Assembly: GCA_016933335.1 (NCBI GenBank) | Contig: JAFGBD010000078.1 | Coordinates: 1 to 64,000, forward strand | Origin: Bacteroidales bacterium | GTDB taxonomy: Bacteria > Bacteroidota > Bacteroidia > Bacteroidales > UBA10428 | Reading direction: 5' to 3' | Length of the DNA stretch: 64,000 bases | Program-made: the position numbers and the translations under genes | Shown here: positions 37,196 to 48,050 of the stretch, piece after piece | Layout of the letters: every line of letters starts with the position of its first letter | Position numbering within the stretch: the first letter of the stretch is position 1 | Notes under the pieces: generated by a model | Databases searched by the model: none | What the model was told of the DNA's origin: nothing | Seen by the model: only the letters and a program-made list of their open reading frames with translations

Positions 37196-37622
37196 GATGA
37201 ATAATCAGCATGATTATCCCCACTTATTTAGAATCTATATAAATAAAACTGCAACGAAAATTTTTTTTATATTCCGGATGGACAATATATGACGATAAAA
37301 ATCATATATCCTGCATGATACATTCAATCCTTCCTGATAACTGACTCATGAAATCAACAGATGTCCGATTTTTACAATACATTTTTGCTGTTGTCAATTA
37401 GATTTGCATTTCATACCATCACAAGATTGTAAATTACGGATGGTCTTTGAATCATTAAGATTTTTATCGTCATTACGGATTATTAAAGGTCTTTCTGGCA
37501 TCAAACTCTAGCTCTCATAAACCCTTAAATCCGTAATGACGTTTTTGTTTTCACACATTAAAACAAATCCTCCTCATATCTGATTGTCTGGAAAATGAAT
37601 TAATTTACAGAGAATTATTGCC
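37196..37622. other. Intergenic region with a long inverted repeat
   Basis: About 430 bases without a gene. It contains the 14-base perfect inverted repeat described at 37468-37541 and a further direct copy of ATTACGGAT at 37433-37441. No promoter is clear for the barrel gene. Confidence 0.5.
37468..37541 (+). repeat. 14-base inverted repeat with 46-base loop
   Basis: CGTCATTACGGATT at 37468-37481 is exactly complementary to AATCCGTAATGACG at 37528-37541. Allowing small bulges the arms extend outward from the loop side to ACC(T/C)TTAA. The right arm is followed by TTTTTGTTTT, so on the plus strand it could act as a terminator or attenuator ahead of the gene at 37623. A small mobile-element end pair is an alternative. 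Confidence 0.55.
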
Positions 37623-38159
37623 ATGAAAAGAATTCAATTATTCATGATTGCCATATTTTTCTCAATAACTGGATTTTCGCAAGAATTTGAGATCGGTATC
37701 AATGCAGTTGCCGGTTATACCATCGTGGATGTTGAGGAAGCGATGGAAACTGTTTTAACCGAGTGGGATCAGTTTAGTTATGGCGGTAACATTCATGGTC
37801 TGTATCACATAAACGATGAAGTTGGCGCAGGATTCGAAGCGGGTTATCACAGACTTTATTACTGGGAAGAGTATTACAGTTATGGTGGTTATTATCGCTG
37901 GGGAGATATTTCAACCATTTTGTTTGGTCCACTGGTTGAACTGACAAAGAATAAGATGTATGCCCGGTCCGGCCTGAACCTGAGAATATTCACCAATGGT
38001 TCGGGTACTGTACCTGCATTGATGCTTGGCTGTGGTTACAGAATTGCCCTGCAAGATAAGCTGTCTTTACCGGTCGGCCTGAGAACCGATGTTGTTTTTG
38101 GTTCTGCCACACCAATCGCTGTTAATCTTACTTTAGGAATAAGATACGCTGTAAAATGA
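37623..38159 (+). CDS. Small outer-membrane beta-barrel protein
   Basis: A 178-residue exported protein. A clear signal peptide ends around GFSQ (residues 1-19). The mature part alternates Gly/Tyr-rich strands (GAGFEAGYHRLYYWEEYYSYGGYYRW) in the manner of a small OmpA/OmpW-like barrel of roughly eight strands. I do not recognise a specific family. It is the only gene between an AraC-type regulator and dapA. Confidence 0.72.
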   Translation: MKRIQLFMIAIFFSITGFSQEFEIGINAVAGYTIVDVEEAMETVLTEWDQFSYGGNIHGLYHINDEVGAGFEAGYHRLYYWEEYYSYGGYYRWGDISTILFGPLVELTKNKMYARSGLNLRIFTNGSGTVPALMLGCGYRIALQDKLSLPVGLRTDVVFGSATPIAVNLTLGIRYAVK

Positions 38160-38199
38160 GCTGTTTCGGAGCAGGAATGAAATTTGCGATGAATCCCTT

Positions 38200-39084
38200 C
38201 TACTGAAGTCTTTTTACCAGTGAAGCGATCTTTTTATAATGTTCTTCGCTGACCGGTAATAAGGGTAACCTGAGATGGTTCGCGGAAATTCCAAGGATAG
38301 CAAGAGCTGCTTTTATTCCTGCCGGACTACCTTCTGCAAAGATTGCTTCTATCATGTCAAGTAATTTGTAATGCAGTTCACACGCTTTAGACAGATCACC
38401 TGCCATGGCATACCTTACCATGCCTGAAAATTCCCCGGGGAAGGCATTGGCTATGACAGAAATCACACCTGCACCTCCAAGGGCAATCATAGGAAGCGTG
38501 AGTATATCATCACCCGAAAGAACCTGGAAGTTCTTGGGTTTGTTCTTGATGATGTTCATGATCTGACTCATATTGCCCGAGGCTTCTTTGATTGCAACAA
38601 TGTTTTTTACCTCCCTGGCAAGCTTTATAGTTGTTTCGGCACTGATATTTGAGCTGGTCCGTCCCGGAACATTGTAAATGATAACAGGAACCGGACTGAT
38701 TTCCGCAATGGACTTGAAATGCATGAAAAGCCCGTTTTGTGAGGGTTTGTTATAATAAGGAGTCACTGATAATATCGCATTGATACCATCAAAATCCCAT
38801 TTTTTGATTGAATGAACAATATCCTGGGTATTGTTGCCTCCCATACCCACCACAACCGGCAAGCGCTTATCAACCACATCGGTAACATAGTTCACAACGG
38901 CCTTTTTTTCATCACCTGATAAAGTAACGCTCTCACCAGTAGTGCCAAGGGCTACGATAAAATCTGCTCCATAGCCTGTGACATGTTGCAGCAGTTTTTC
39001 AAGAGACTTAAAATCAATGCTTCCATCTTCTCTGAAAGGAGTTATAATTGCGACACCCGTACCTGTAAATAGTTGTTGCGACAT
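38200..39084 (-). CDS. dapA: 4-hydroxy-tetrahydrodipicolinate synthase
   Basis: DapA condenses pyruvate with aspartate semialdehyde, the first committed step to lysine and meso-diaminopimelate. The 294-residue protein has the Schiff-base Lys166 (VAIKEASG), Tyr137 in YNVPGRTSSN, and Thr48-Thr49 in ALGTTGES, so the active site is complete. The next gene upstream in transcription (DUF6913-like) ends two bases before its start, implying one transcript. It is a TIM-barrel cytoplasmic enzyme. Confidence 0.95.
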   Translation of the reverse strand: MSQQLFTGTGVAIITPFREDGSIDFKSLEKLLQHVTGYGADFIVALGTTGESVTLSGDEKKAVVNYVTDVVDKRLPVVVGMGGNNTQDIVHSIKKWDFDGINAILSVTPYYNKPSQNGLFMHFKSIAEISPVPVIIYNVPGRTSSNISAETTIKLAREVKNIVAIKEASGNMSQIMNIIKNKPKNFQVLSGDDILTLPMIALGGAGVISVIANAFPGEFSGMVRYAMAGDLSKACELHYKLLDMIEAIFAEGSPAGIKAALAILGISANHLRLPLLPVSEEHYKKIASLVKRLQ

Positions 39085-39086
39085 AT

Positions 39087-39737
39087 TCAGTTGCTTTTGA
39101 TGATTGCGAGATAATGCATGATCTGGTTAATCAGAAAGCTGATTTGCAGCTCTAAATCAACTTTTTCCCCAACTTCCTTTTCAATTTCCTTTTTCTGTTT
39201 ATCAACCTTCTTATCTTTGGAAATCTCTTCTTTGACAGCCATCATGGCCTTTTTCTCCTTTTCAATGTCAATCATCAGATCCATGTAGTTCGGCTCTTCA
39301 AAATACTTGCCTACCTTGAACTGAGAAGGCGACAACGCAAGGATATATTGAATGGGGTAATATTTTTCAAGACTCAGATTGATCAGAATATCATATTGCT
39401 TTTTGATGAAATCATCAACAGTATCACTTTTAGGCCGGTTATACCAGTTCAGGTTATTTTTTGTGAAAAAATCAAAACCTTTTCTGTACAGGTAATGATC
39501 AATTAATCTTTTACTGTGTACATATCCCAAAACAGAGACATCTATTTTTTTTTGCATAAGAATTCTGGCAAAATCCCTTATGATCTCAAAACTGACTGAA
39601 TTTGTGGCATTATAGATAATCCCGACAGTTTTGGCTTCATTGATATTACAAACCTTTGTATTTCTGTTGAGGTTTTTCAGCTTTTTTTTCAATACCATCC
39701 TGCCGATATATACTTTGGTATCATCTATCAGTTTCAT
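39087..39737 (-). CDS. DUF6913-like cytoplasmic protein
   Basis: A 216-residue protein beginning MKLIDDTKVYIGRMVLKKKL, with a Rossmann-like segment AKTVGIIYNATNSVSFEIIRDFARILMQKKIDVSVLGYV. It then has INLSLEKYYPIQYILALSPSQFKVGKYFEEPNYMDLMIDIE and a long lysine/glutamate-rich helix. This matches a Bacteroidota-only family (DUF6913 as I recall it) usually found next to dapA. No function is known. It overlaps nothing but is tightly joined to dapA; linkage to ligA upstream (79 bases) is likely. Confidence 0.72.
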   Translation of the reverse strand: MKLIDDTKVYIGRMVLKKKLKNLNRNTKVCNINEAKTVGIIYNATNSVSFEIIRDFARILMQKKIDVSVLGYVHSKRLIDHYLYRKGFDFFTKNNLNWYNRPKSDTVDDFIKKQYDILINLSLEKYYPIQYILALSPSQFKVGKYFEEPNYMDLMIDIEKEKKAMMAVKEEISKDKKVDKQKKEIEKEVGEKVDLELQISFLINQIMHYLAIIKSN

Positions 39738-39816
39738 TATACAATTTTAAGAAATTTGGCGTTATAAATCCACAGATGCCTTTAAATAATTTTCCTTACA
39801 GCCATACCATACATCG

Positions 39817-41844
<2,028 letters not shown>

Positions 41845-42039
41845 TTATAAAATTATGGAGCATAAAATTTACATAAAGCAATTTAATAAATGTAAAAAAG
41901 TTAATGCTATTTTTCCGGGTTTATTTACAGTTTAAAAAGCCAGACTGGTTGTCAGTAAAATATTTCATCAATATAAACAGTTATTTTATACAATTGATTA
42001 TCTTGCACAGATTGTCTTTCACGAAAACCTTGTAAAAAA

Positions 42040-43026
42040 ATGAGTCTTAAACCCGGGATTGGATTTATCTTCATCCTGATATCAATCCTGTTTTGCAGCC
42101 ATGCGGCTGTAGCAGTATTAATCAATGACACAACCTATTATGAATCATGGAACATCGATACACTGGAAAATATAGGAGGATACCCGACCACAGTTACCGG
42201 TAATCCGCAGGTTATTTCCACTGATAAGGGAAGAGCTGTGAAATTTGACGGAGATGGTGACCGGTTATTGATCGATGCCAATCCGCTGGGTGATGCAAAG
42301 GAATTTACAATTGAAATCATTTTTAAACCTGACGGGGCATATCCATTAAACACAGAACCAAGGTTTGTTCACATACAGGATCCTGATGATGTATCAGCTA
42401 AAAGGGTAATGATTGAGCTGCGCCTCACAGCAGAGAATTTGTGGTATCTTGATGGATTTATGAAAACCGATAATGCCAGTCTCACCCTGATTGACGAATC
42501 ACTGACCCATCCTACGAACCATTGGATGCATGCTGCCATAACATATCAGAATAGTACCTTCAAAACCTATGTAAACGGAATTGAAGAACTGAACGGAAAT
42601 GTAACCTATGCATCAGAAATTGTTGCCCCAACGGCAAAAACTTCACTGGGAAGCAGGATGGACCAAAGGAACTGGTATAGCGGTCTTATTAAAACCTTTA
42701 AAGTCACTCACAGGGTTCTTGCTCCCTGCGAGTTTCTGACCATCGATACAAATAAGACTGATCTTAATGAAATCAGTCATGACAGATTTAAGCTCTTCCC
42801 AAATCCGGCTAATCAGTATGTGACAGTCAGCTCTTTTTCCATATCCTCTCCGGGATATATCAAAATCACCGATGTTCTCGGGAAGACGATTTACAGGAAA
42901 GAGCAGGCTCCGGCAGGCGTTTTTATCCATAAAATAAACACCTCCGGCTTTGCCGAAGGAATTTACGTGATTGAAATTTATTCGGATACTTTTATTCAGG
43001 CAGGAAAGCTAATCATCAGGCATTGA
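42040..43026 (+). CDS. Secreted LamG-domain protein, T9SS type A
   Basis: A 328-residue secreted protein. Signal peptide (about 1-27), then a concanavalin-like LamG fold at about 35-225 (DGDGDRLLIDANPLGDAKEFTIEIIFKPDG and HWMHAAITYQNSTFKTYVNGIEE). A type A sorting domain closes it from about residue 250 (FKLFPNPANQYVTVSS...GKLIIRH). LamG domains commonly bind carbohydrate or protein ligands. T9SS export and attachment to the surface is predicted. It converges on the type B protein gene 14 bases away. Confidence 0.87.
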   Translation: MSLKPGIGFIFILISILFCSHAAVAVLINDTTYYESWNIDTLENIGGYPTTVTGNPQVISTDKGRAVKFDGDGDRLLIDANPLGDAKEFTIEIIFKPDGAYPLNTEPRFVHIQDPDDVSAKRVMIELRLTAENLWYLDGFMKTDNASLTLIDESLTHPTNHWMHAAITYQNSTFKTYVNGIEELNGNVTYASEIVAPTAKTSLGSRMDQRNWYSGLIKTFKVTHRVLAPCEFLTIDTNKTDLNEISHDRFKLFPNPANQYVTVSSFSISSPGYIKITDVLGKTIYRKEQAPAGVFIHKINTSGFAEGIYVIEIYSDTFIQAGKLIIRH

Positions 43027-43040
43027 GGTTTTTTCTGTTT

Positions 43041-44387
43041 TTACTTTATGATGGTAATGTTAATCATTTCTTTTTTATCGACAACAATAAGATATGTGCC
43101 CATGGGTAATGGATTTCCGTCCCCATCCTTCCCGTCCCAATACGCAGGTGTCATGAACCTGTGACGTAAAGTTCCGTTCCTGTCGTAAACAACAGCCTCA
43201 CCTTCATATGGAATATAATAATCGTCATCCCTGCCGTCAGTGTTGGGAGTGAAAACGGGAAAATCGCTCAAACAGTCTTTTCTGATGGAAATTATTCCCG
43301 GTTCAGAAACCTTACAACCGTCTGCATCCATGATTGTCAGCATATAATCACCTTCCCTCAGGCTCTCCGGATTCTGCAGAACCTGTTTGCTCACCAGGTT
43401 TTTATACAGGTAGGTATAAGGCATTGCACCGTCCCGGATCTCCAGCTGCCTGATTATGATATTTCCTTCCTCATAGCAGCCGGCTTCCACAGGATCAAAA
43501 TCGAATTTTTCGATTTCAATTGTCTTTAATCCCACAACGACTGTATCAGAGGATTTGCATCCGAACTCATTGACAGCAGTAACGGTATATGTTCCCGGGG
43601 CGGATACCGATATGTTCTCATCCGTGGTTCCGTCTGACCAGGCATAAACATTATTATCTGAGGCAGCTGTTGGTGAAAGATCAATCGTTGTTCCTTCGCA
43701 GATCCTTCGTTCTCTTTCAACCGAAAAGACCGGTTTTGGGTGAATGGTGATGGTATCAGAATTGTTCTCAAGACAATATGTGCTGTGATAGCTTACCGAA
43801 TATTTACCTGCAGCCTGCCTGGAAGCTAATATGATACCGGAATAGCGATCGATATTCAATCCGTCAGGTGAAGAAAACTCCACATCCTGCAGGTTTTCTG
43901 TGATTGTCGGCGAAATGGGCACCGGATCATTTTCACATGCATTTTTCCTTTCATAGGTAACTCTCTGGGGCGATATCAACATCCGGTTGATGTAAAGTGT
44001 ATCGCCTCGCTGAACAGACTCGATTTCGGTGACTCTTATCCAGCATCCCCTGATCTGTTTCAGGAACATGACCGATATATCCGCTGTACTGGTGACTGAG
44101 TTTTTGAGAATACTGTCTTTGGAAATACTGACGATATTATCACCTTCGTCAAATCTGCTGTCGGTGTCAGTGGCAGCAGCATAGTTATTCCCATACTGGA
44201 ACCTGTAATAATCCCCGGGTACCGGACTGCTTTGCTCACCGGTATTATCCACTGCATCTGAGTTAAAGATAAAGAATATATATTCTCCTTTTGTTTCTGC
44301 AGTATCTATGGTTATGTCCTGGCCAAAGCCATCAAACCTCCATAGCAGGAAAAGAATAACAACGATATTTCGAATCTTCCAGGTCAT
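43041..44387 (-). CDS. Secreted protein with SprB-like repeat and T9SS type B domain
   Basis: A 448-residue exported protein. Signal peptide (about 1-22); a region with paired cysteines and Ig-like folds (about 25-280, including YAWSDGTTDENISVSAPGTYTVTAVNEFGC); an SprB-like repeat (about 285-370, GAMPYTYLYKN...GDYMLTIMDADGC); and a canonical gliding-type (CHU_C/type B) sorting domain starting FPVFTPNTDGRDDDYY. Type B proteins are exported by T9SS, generally with a dedicated PorP/SprF partner, which is encoded two genes upstream. It is the last gene of the leftward T9SS set, 145 bases after the PKD gene. Confidence 0.87.
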   Translation of the reverse strand: MTWKIRNIVVILFLLWRFDGFGQDITIDTAETKGEYIFFIFNSDAVDNTGEQSSPVPGDYYRFQYGNNYAAATDTDSRFDEGDNIVSISKDSILKNSVTSTADISVMFLKQIRGCWIRVTEIESVQRGDTLYINRMLISPQRVTYERKNACENDPVPISPTITENLQDVEFSSPDGLNIDRYSGIILASRQAAGKYSVSYHSTYCLENNSDTITIHPKPVFSVERERRICEGTTIDLSPTAASDNNVYAWSDGTTDENISVSAPGTYTVTAVNEFGCKSSDTVVVGLKTIEIEKFDFDPVEAGCYEEGNIIIRQLEIRDGAMPYTYLYKNLVSKQVLQNPESLREGDYMLTIMDADGCKVSEPGIISIRKDCLSDFPVFTPNTDGRDDDYYIPYEGEAVVYDRNGTLRHRFMTPAYWDGKDGDGNPLPMGTYLIVVDKKEMINITIIK

Positions 44388-44532
44388 TTCTTGCTTTTCA
44401 TTGGACTTCGTTGATGAACGGCAAATTACGTTTATAATATAATCTGCTGGATTATAAAAGGATCTGACAGGTTTTTATAATCCGGCTTATTCAGGTTTTT
44501 ACAATGAATGCTATGCAAAAACATGTTATATA

Positions 44533-46320
44533 TCATTTATTAACTGTAAATCTGCTCTTATATAGTACATTATCCGTATTGACCATACAAATATACTGGC
44601 CATTGTCCAGATTAGCAACATTGAGGCTGATTGTGCCGTCAGCTGTATCACCTCCATGATAACTGTAAACTCCGATTTGTCTGCCATACATATCCGTAAT
44701 TGCAAGCCTGCATTCCCTGTTCTGTATTTCCTGCGGCAAAAGGATATGAATCTCATCGTTAACAGGATTTGGAAACAAGGTCAGTTCTTCTGCAGACAGG
44801 GAGATATCATCTGATAACGAAACCAGGCTGCCGCTCTGCGGATCGTACAATTTACATATTGAATCGGTACAATGATCAGATGTTTTGATCCTCAGACAAA
44901 CATTTAATAAAGGATCACCGGGAGACCACCAGTAAATATGAAACGGATTCTCAACAGCAGAAGTATCACCATCTCCAAATGACCAGAGCCATTCAACTGT
45001 ATTCAGGGATGACTGGTCAACAAACCTCACACAATAACATCCGATGCATGTCGGACATACAAGGTCATCAAAACTGACCGTAAAATCAGCCCTGCAAGGT
45101 CCGGGTACGGTATCGCCAACTGTAATGGTCTTGCAGATATCATCGTAACACCAGCCTGCACAGGTGATGGTCAGACAAACATTATAGGTGCCCGAAAACT
45201 TATATCTGTGAAAAGGATTTTGCTCGGCAGATACGGTACCATCCCCGAAATCCCATTTGTAAATTCTCACCCTGCCCCTGCTCCTGTCTGTGAATTGAAC
45301 ATAATAATAGGGAGTGATGCAATTGGTTGATTTCTTCTGACAATCCCAGTTGGGATGAAGTTCTTCCCACTCGAAATCAGCTTTACAGCATGGATATAAC
45401 GTGTCGCCGACCACAATGGTGTCGAGCTTTATGTCAGAACATCCTGACGGGGTAACGATAACAAGACTGACAATGTATTTTCCGTTGCAGGGGTATGTAT
45501 GTACCGGATTTTGCAAGGTGGAAGTATCTCCGTCACCGAAATGCCAGTACCATTTATCAGGATTGCCTTTGGACAGATCTGTAAATTTGTAAGATCCGCA
45601 GCACCTTGATACTTCGTCTGTACATCTCAGCGGTTCCCATCTGAAATCAGCCTTACACCTGTTTACCGGTCCTACAGGAACCTTCTCACAATATGTGCTT
45701 GTGCAACCGTCGGATGTATTGATTGTAAGGCATACCTCATAAATTCCGGAACTTTCATAGGTATGCACAGGATTCTGCTCATCCGAACCAGTGCCATCTC
45801 CGAAATCCCAGAGCCATGTCACAACATCTCCTTTCGATGAATCAAGGAAAGCAACCGTATTAATACACTTGGCATCCGTGCATTTGGCATAGATATAGGT
45901 AAAATAGGCCTGGCAGTCCTCCTGGCAGGGATATACTCTGAAACTGACGGTGTCAAGCCAGTCGTATATCAACAGGTAATTTCCCGGCGAAAATGTTCCA
46001 AGCGGGATCGTATCCTCAGAATGACAAATGTAGGTCAGCATTCCCTGTTCGTACGTCGCATCCACAAAAACAAACTGATTACATTTCCAGATACTGTAGT
46101 GTTCCAGATCACATCCGCCTGACGGGTGTGTGGTTGAGGCAACGACACTTATGATATCACCTGTATTTGCTGAGTGCGGAATAATTTTCAGCGAATCGAT
46201 CCGGTAATTATCCCTTACAGATGATACCGGATAATCCTGGGTATTTGCAACAAAGGAAAAAAACATAAAGATAACTGCCACCAAATGTGTGCAGGTTAAT
46301 AAACTAACTATCTTTTTCAT
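44533..46320 (-). CDS. PKD-repeat secreted protein, T9SS type A
   Basis: A 595-residue surface or secreted protein with a signal peptide (about 1-27) and at least four PKD domains recognised by the repeated WxFGDG(D/T) core and NPxHxY loop (for example VTWLWDFGDGTGSDEQNPVHTYESSG). They are linked by cysteine-rich segments (CKADFxWE). A type A sorting domain follows (LTLFPNPVNDEIHIL... to FTVNK). I start at the ATG at 46320 because it gives a normal signal peptide, while the 31-codon extension does not. Its promoter shares a two-part element with the sigma gene at 47492, so it is a predicted target of that sigma factor. Confidence 0.88.
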   Translation of the reverse strand: MKKIVSLLTCTHLVAVIFMFFSFVANTQDYPVSSVRDNYRIDSLKIIPHSANTGDIISVVASTTHPSGGCDLEHYSIWKCNQFVFVDATYEQGMLTYICHSEDTIPLGTFSPGNYLLIYDWLDTVSFRVYPCQEDCQAYFTYIYAKCTDAKCINTVAFLDSSKGDVVTWLWDFGDGTGSDEQNPVHTYESSGIYEVCLTINTSDGCTSTYCEKVPVGPVNRCKADFRWEPLRCTDEVSRCCGSYKFTDLSKGNPDKWYWHFGDGDTSTLQNPVHTYPCNGKYIVSLVIVTPSGCSDIKLDTIVVGDTLYPCCKADFEWEELHPNWDCQKKSTNCITPYYYVQFTDRSRGRVRIYKWDFGDGTVSAEQNPFHRYKFSGTYNVCLTITCAGWCYDDICKTITVGDTVPGPCRADFTVSFDDLVCPTCIGCYCVRFVDQSSLNTVEWLWSFGDGDTSAVENPFHIYWWSPGDPLLNVCLRIKTSDHCTDSICKLYDPQSGSLVSLSDDISLSAEELTLFPNPVNDEIHILLPQEIQNRECRLAITDMYGRQIGVYSYHGGDTADGTISLNVANLDNGQYICMVNTDNVLYKSRFTVNK

Positions 46321-46356
46321 GGTATTTGGTTTTGTTTTATATGAGTTGGATATCCA

Positions 46357-46386
46357 TACTACAAACCAAACATAAAAAAGTAACCC
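46357..46386 (-). promoter_or_regulatory. Predicted ECF promoter of the PKD gene
   Basis: Read on the minus strand this is GGGTTACTTTTTT, eight bases, TTTGTAGTA, ending 36 bases before the ATG at 46320. Both parts and the spacing are identical to the element ahead of the sigma gene at 47438-47467. Taking GGGTTAC as -35 and GTAGTA as -10 gives a 17-base spacer, normal for ECF sigma promoters. Confidence 0.68.
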
Positions 46387-46422
46387 CCTCTTACCGATTA
46401 ATTGACAAAACATATATGTTTT

Positions 46423-47307
46423 TTATCGATTTAATGATAATCCAAACCTGCAGATTATTTCAAGTGAGCTGACATTAACCAGGCTTTTTTTCAGAGGAGT
46501 ATTGTAACAAAGAACAGCTTCCAGTTTCCCTCCGAATAAACCAATGTCTTTCATGCCAAGCCAGAATGCCCCTCCAAGTTTATGACGCAGGCTGAAACCT
46601 CCAATGAAATCAGCCACATCAAATTCGACTGAGTAATCAGCATTATAGTTCAGATAAGCAGGGAAACGAACCAGAAACGATGGTCTGACAGCAAAAAAGC
46701 TGTTTATTCTGAACTGTTTCATGACAGTTATATTAAAGTGTCTCCGCATCTGGCTTATTTCCTGGTACGGCTGCAGACGGCCGTTAAAAATCTGGTTCAC
46801 TGAAACACCCAGATAAAAATCATCTTTATAAAACCAGATGCCACTGTTGGCATCAGGAACATATTCTGATTTATCACCGACCGACGGTGTCCCTTTAACT
46901 GAAAGATTTAATGCCCCGAAATCAATCCCGCCTGACAAATAATAATCGCCGAATATCAGGAAGTGAAAGGCATAAACCAGATAAAAACGGCTTCGTGAAA
47001 TGTATCTGCCTTCCTGGTCGGTATCCACCTTTATTCCCAATGCGCTGAAAGGCTTACCTTTCTTCAGCGGATTCTTAACCGAGTAACTGAATCCTGCAAA
47101 ATAAGTTGATATACTGCTGAAATTCCCTGTGTGATTTCTGCTTCCGAGAGCTGTTTCAAGCTGTGAATCTGATCCGGTACTGGCCGGATTAATAAACTGG
47201 CAATGACGCATATACTGGCTGAACTGTACCGGGTAATAAGAATATTGTGATTGACCGTTTACCAATAAGAAACAAAACAGACACAGAAAGAGAATTGAAA
47301 TACGCAC
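46423..47307 (-). CDS. PorP/SprF-family T9SS outer-membrane protein
   Basis: A 294-residue outer-membrane protein of the PorP/SprF family. A signal peptide (1-18) is followed by family signatures YYPVQFSQYMRHCQFINPASTGS, the glycine/aromatic strand pattern and the motif YFAGFSYSVKNPLKKGKPFSALGIKV. SprF-like proteins assist export of specific type B cargo, so the type B protein at 43041 is the obvious client. It heads the leftward set; a sequence-matched internal promoter lies between it and the PKD gene. Confidence 0.9.
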   Translation of the reverse strand: MRISILFLCLFCFLLVNGQSQYSYYPVQFSQYMRHCQFINPASTGSDSQLETALGSRNHTGNFSSISTYFAGFSYSVKNPLKKGKPFSALGIKVDTDQEGRYISRSRFYLVYAFHFLIFGDYYLSGGIDFGALNLSVKGTPSVGDKSEYVPDANSGIWFYKDDFYLGVSVNQIFNGRLQPYQEISQMRRHFNITVMKQFRINSFFAVRPSFLVRFPAYLNYNADYSVEFDVADFIGGFSLRHKLGGAFWLGMKDIGLFGGKLEAVLCYNTPLKKSLVNVSSLEIICRFGLSLNR

Positions 47308-47437
47308 GCCAGTTTTGATTTAAATGAGTATTATCTGATATCATTCATCAACACCTGAACAAAATAACTAATTTTAAATAAAAAACACTGTGACCAGCTG
47401 ATACTTTTTATATTTGAAAAAAAAGTTGCACAGTAAA

Positions 47438-47467
47438 GGGTTACTTTTTTCATTTTTATTTGTAGTA
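47438..47467 (+). promoter_or_regulatory. Predicted autoregulated ECF promoter
   Basis: GGGTTACTTTTTT at 47438-47450 and TTTGTAGTA at 47459-47467, 24 bases ahead of the sigma factor ATG. It is an exact match, in both parts and in spacing, to the element ahead of the PKD gene. A separate housekeeping-type box, TATATTTG at 47409-47416, lies just upstream and could give basal expression. Confidence 0.68.
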
Positions 47468-47491
47468 CCATAAAAATGCTTCGAAATTAAT

Positions 47492-48043
47492 ATGGCATTC
47501 AGCGATAAGGATATATTGGAAAGCATCCGGAAAGGAGAAAATACAAAGATCTTGCAGCATCTTTATGAAAAAATCCTTCCGAAAATCTGCAGGTATATCT
47601 GTAAAAACTCCGGGAATGAAGACGATGCCTTCGATGTTTTTCAGGACGGTGTAATGATCTTTTATAAATATGTAATGAGCGGAAATTATCGCGATGATTA
47701 TGATATCTCAGGATTTCTCTATACGGTTTGCAGGAATCTCTGGATCAACAAAGTAAAACATGACAGGTTTCTGCTCAGGATGGAAGATAATTATGAAGGC
47801 AAGGATATCAGCGAAAATATTCTGGATAATCTCATTTCAAGGGAGAGAGAATCTTATGTCAGGAATTTGCTGAACGAACTGGGTGAAAAATGCCGGCAGC
47901 TGTTGCAATACATATTTTATTATCAGCTCACTACCAGGGAAATATGCGACAAAATGGGATTTGCCAATGAAGATACGCTGAAAACCAAAAAGTATAAATG
48001 CAAGCAACGGCTTCTGGAGATCATCAATAAATCAAAGAACTGA
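47492..48043 (+). CDS. ECF-type RNA polymerase sigma factor
   Basis: A 183-residue sigma-70 family factor of the ECF type. Region 2 covers about residues 25-95 (NEDDAFDVFQDGVMIFYKYV and FLYTVCRNLWINKVKH) and region 4 about residues 125-180 (CRQLLQYIFYYQLTTREICDKMGFANEDTLKTKKYKCKQRL). Regions 1 and 3 are absent, as expected. The anti-sigma-like gene follows seven bases after its stop. It is divergent from PorP/SprF and has a promoter element shared with the PKD gene, so I infer that it activates itself and T9SS cargo genes. It parallels the idea of SigP control of T9SS in Porphyromonas, without being shown to be its orthologue. Confidence 0.9.
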   Translation: MAFSDKDILESIRKGENTKILQHLYEKILPKICRYICKNSGNEDDAFDVFQDGVMIFYKYVMSGNYRDDYDISGFLYTVCRNLWINKVKHDRFLLRMEDNYEGKDISENILDNLISRERESYVRNLLNELGEKCRQLLQYIFYYQLTTREICDKMGFANEDTLKTKKYKCKQRLLEIINKSKN

Positions 48044-48050
48044 GAATGCA

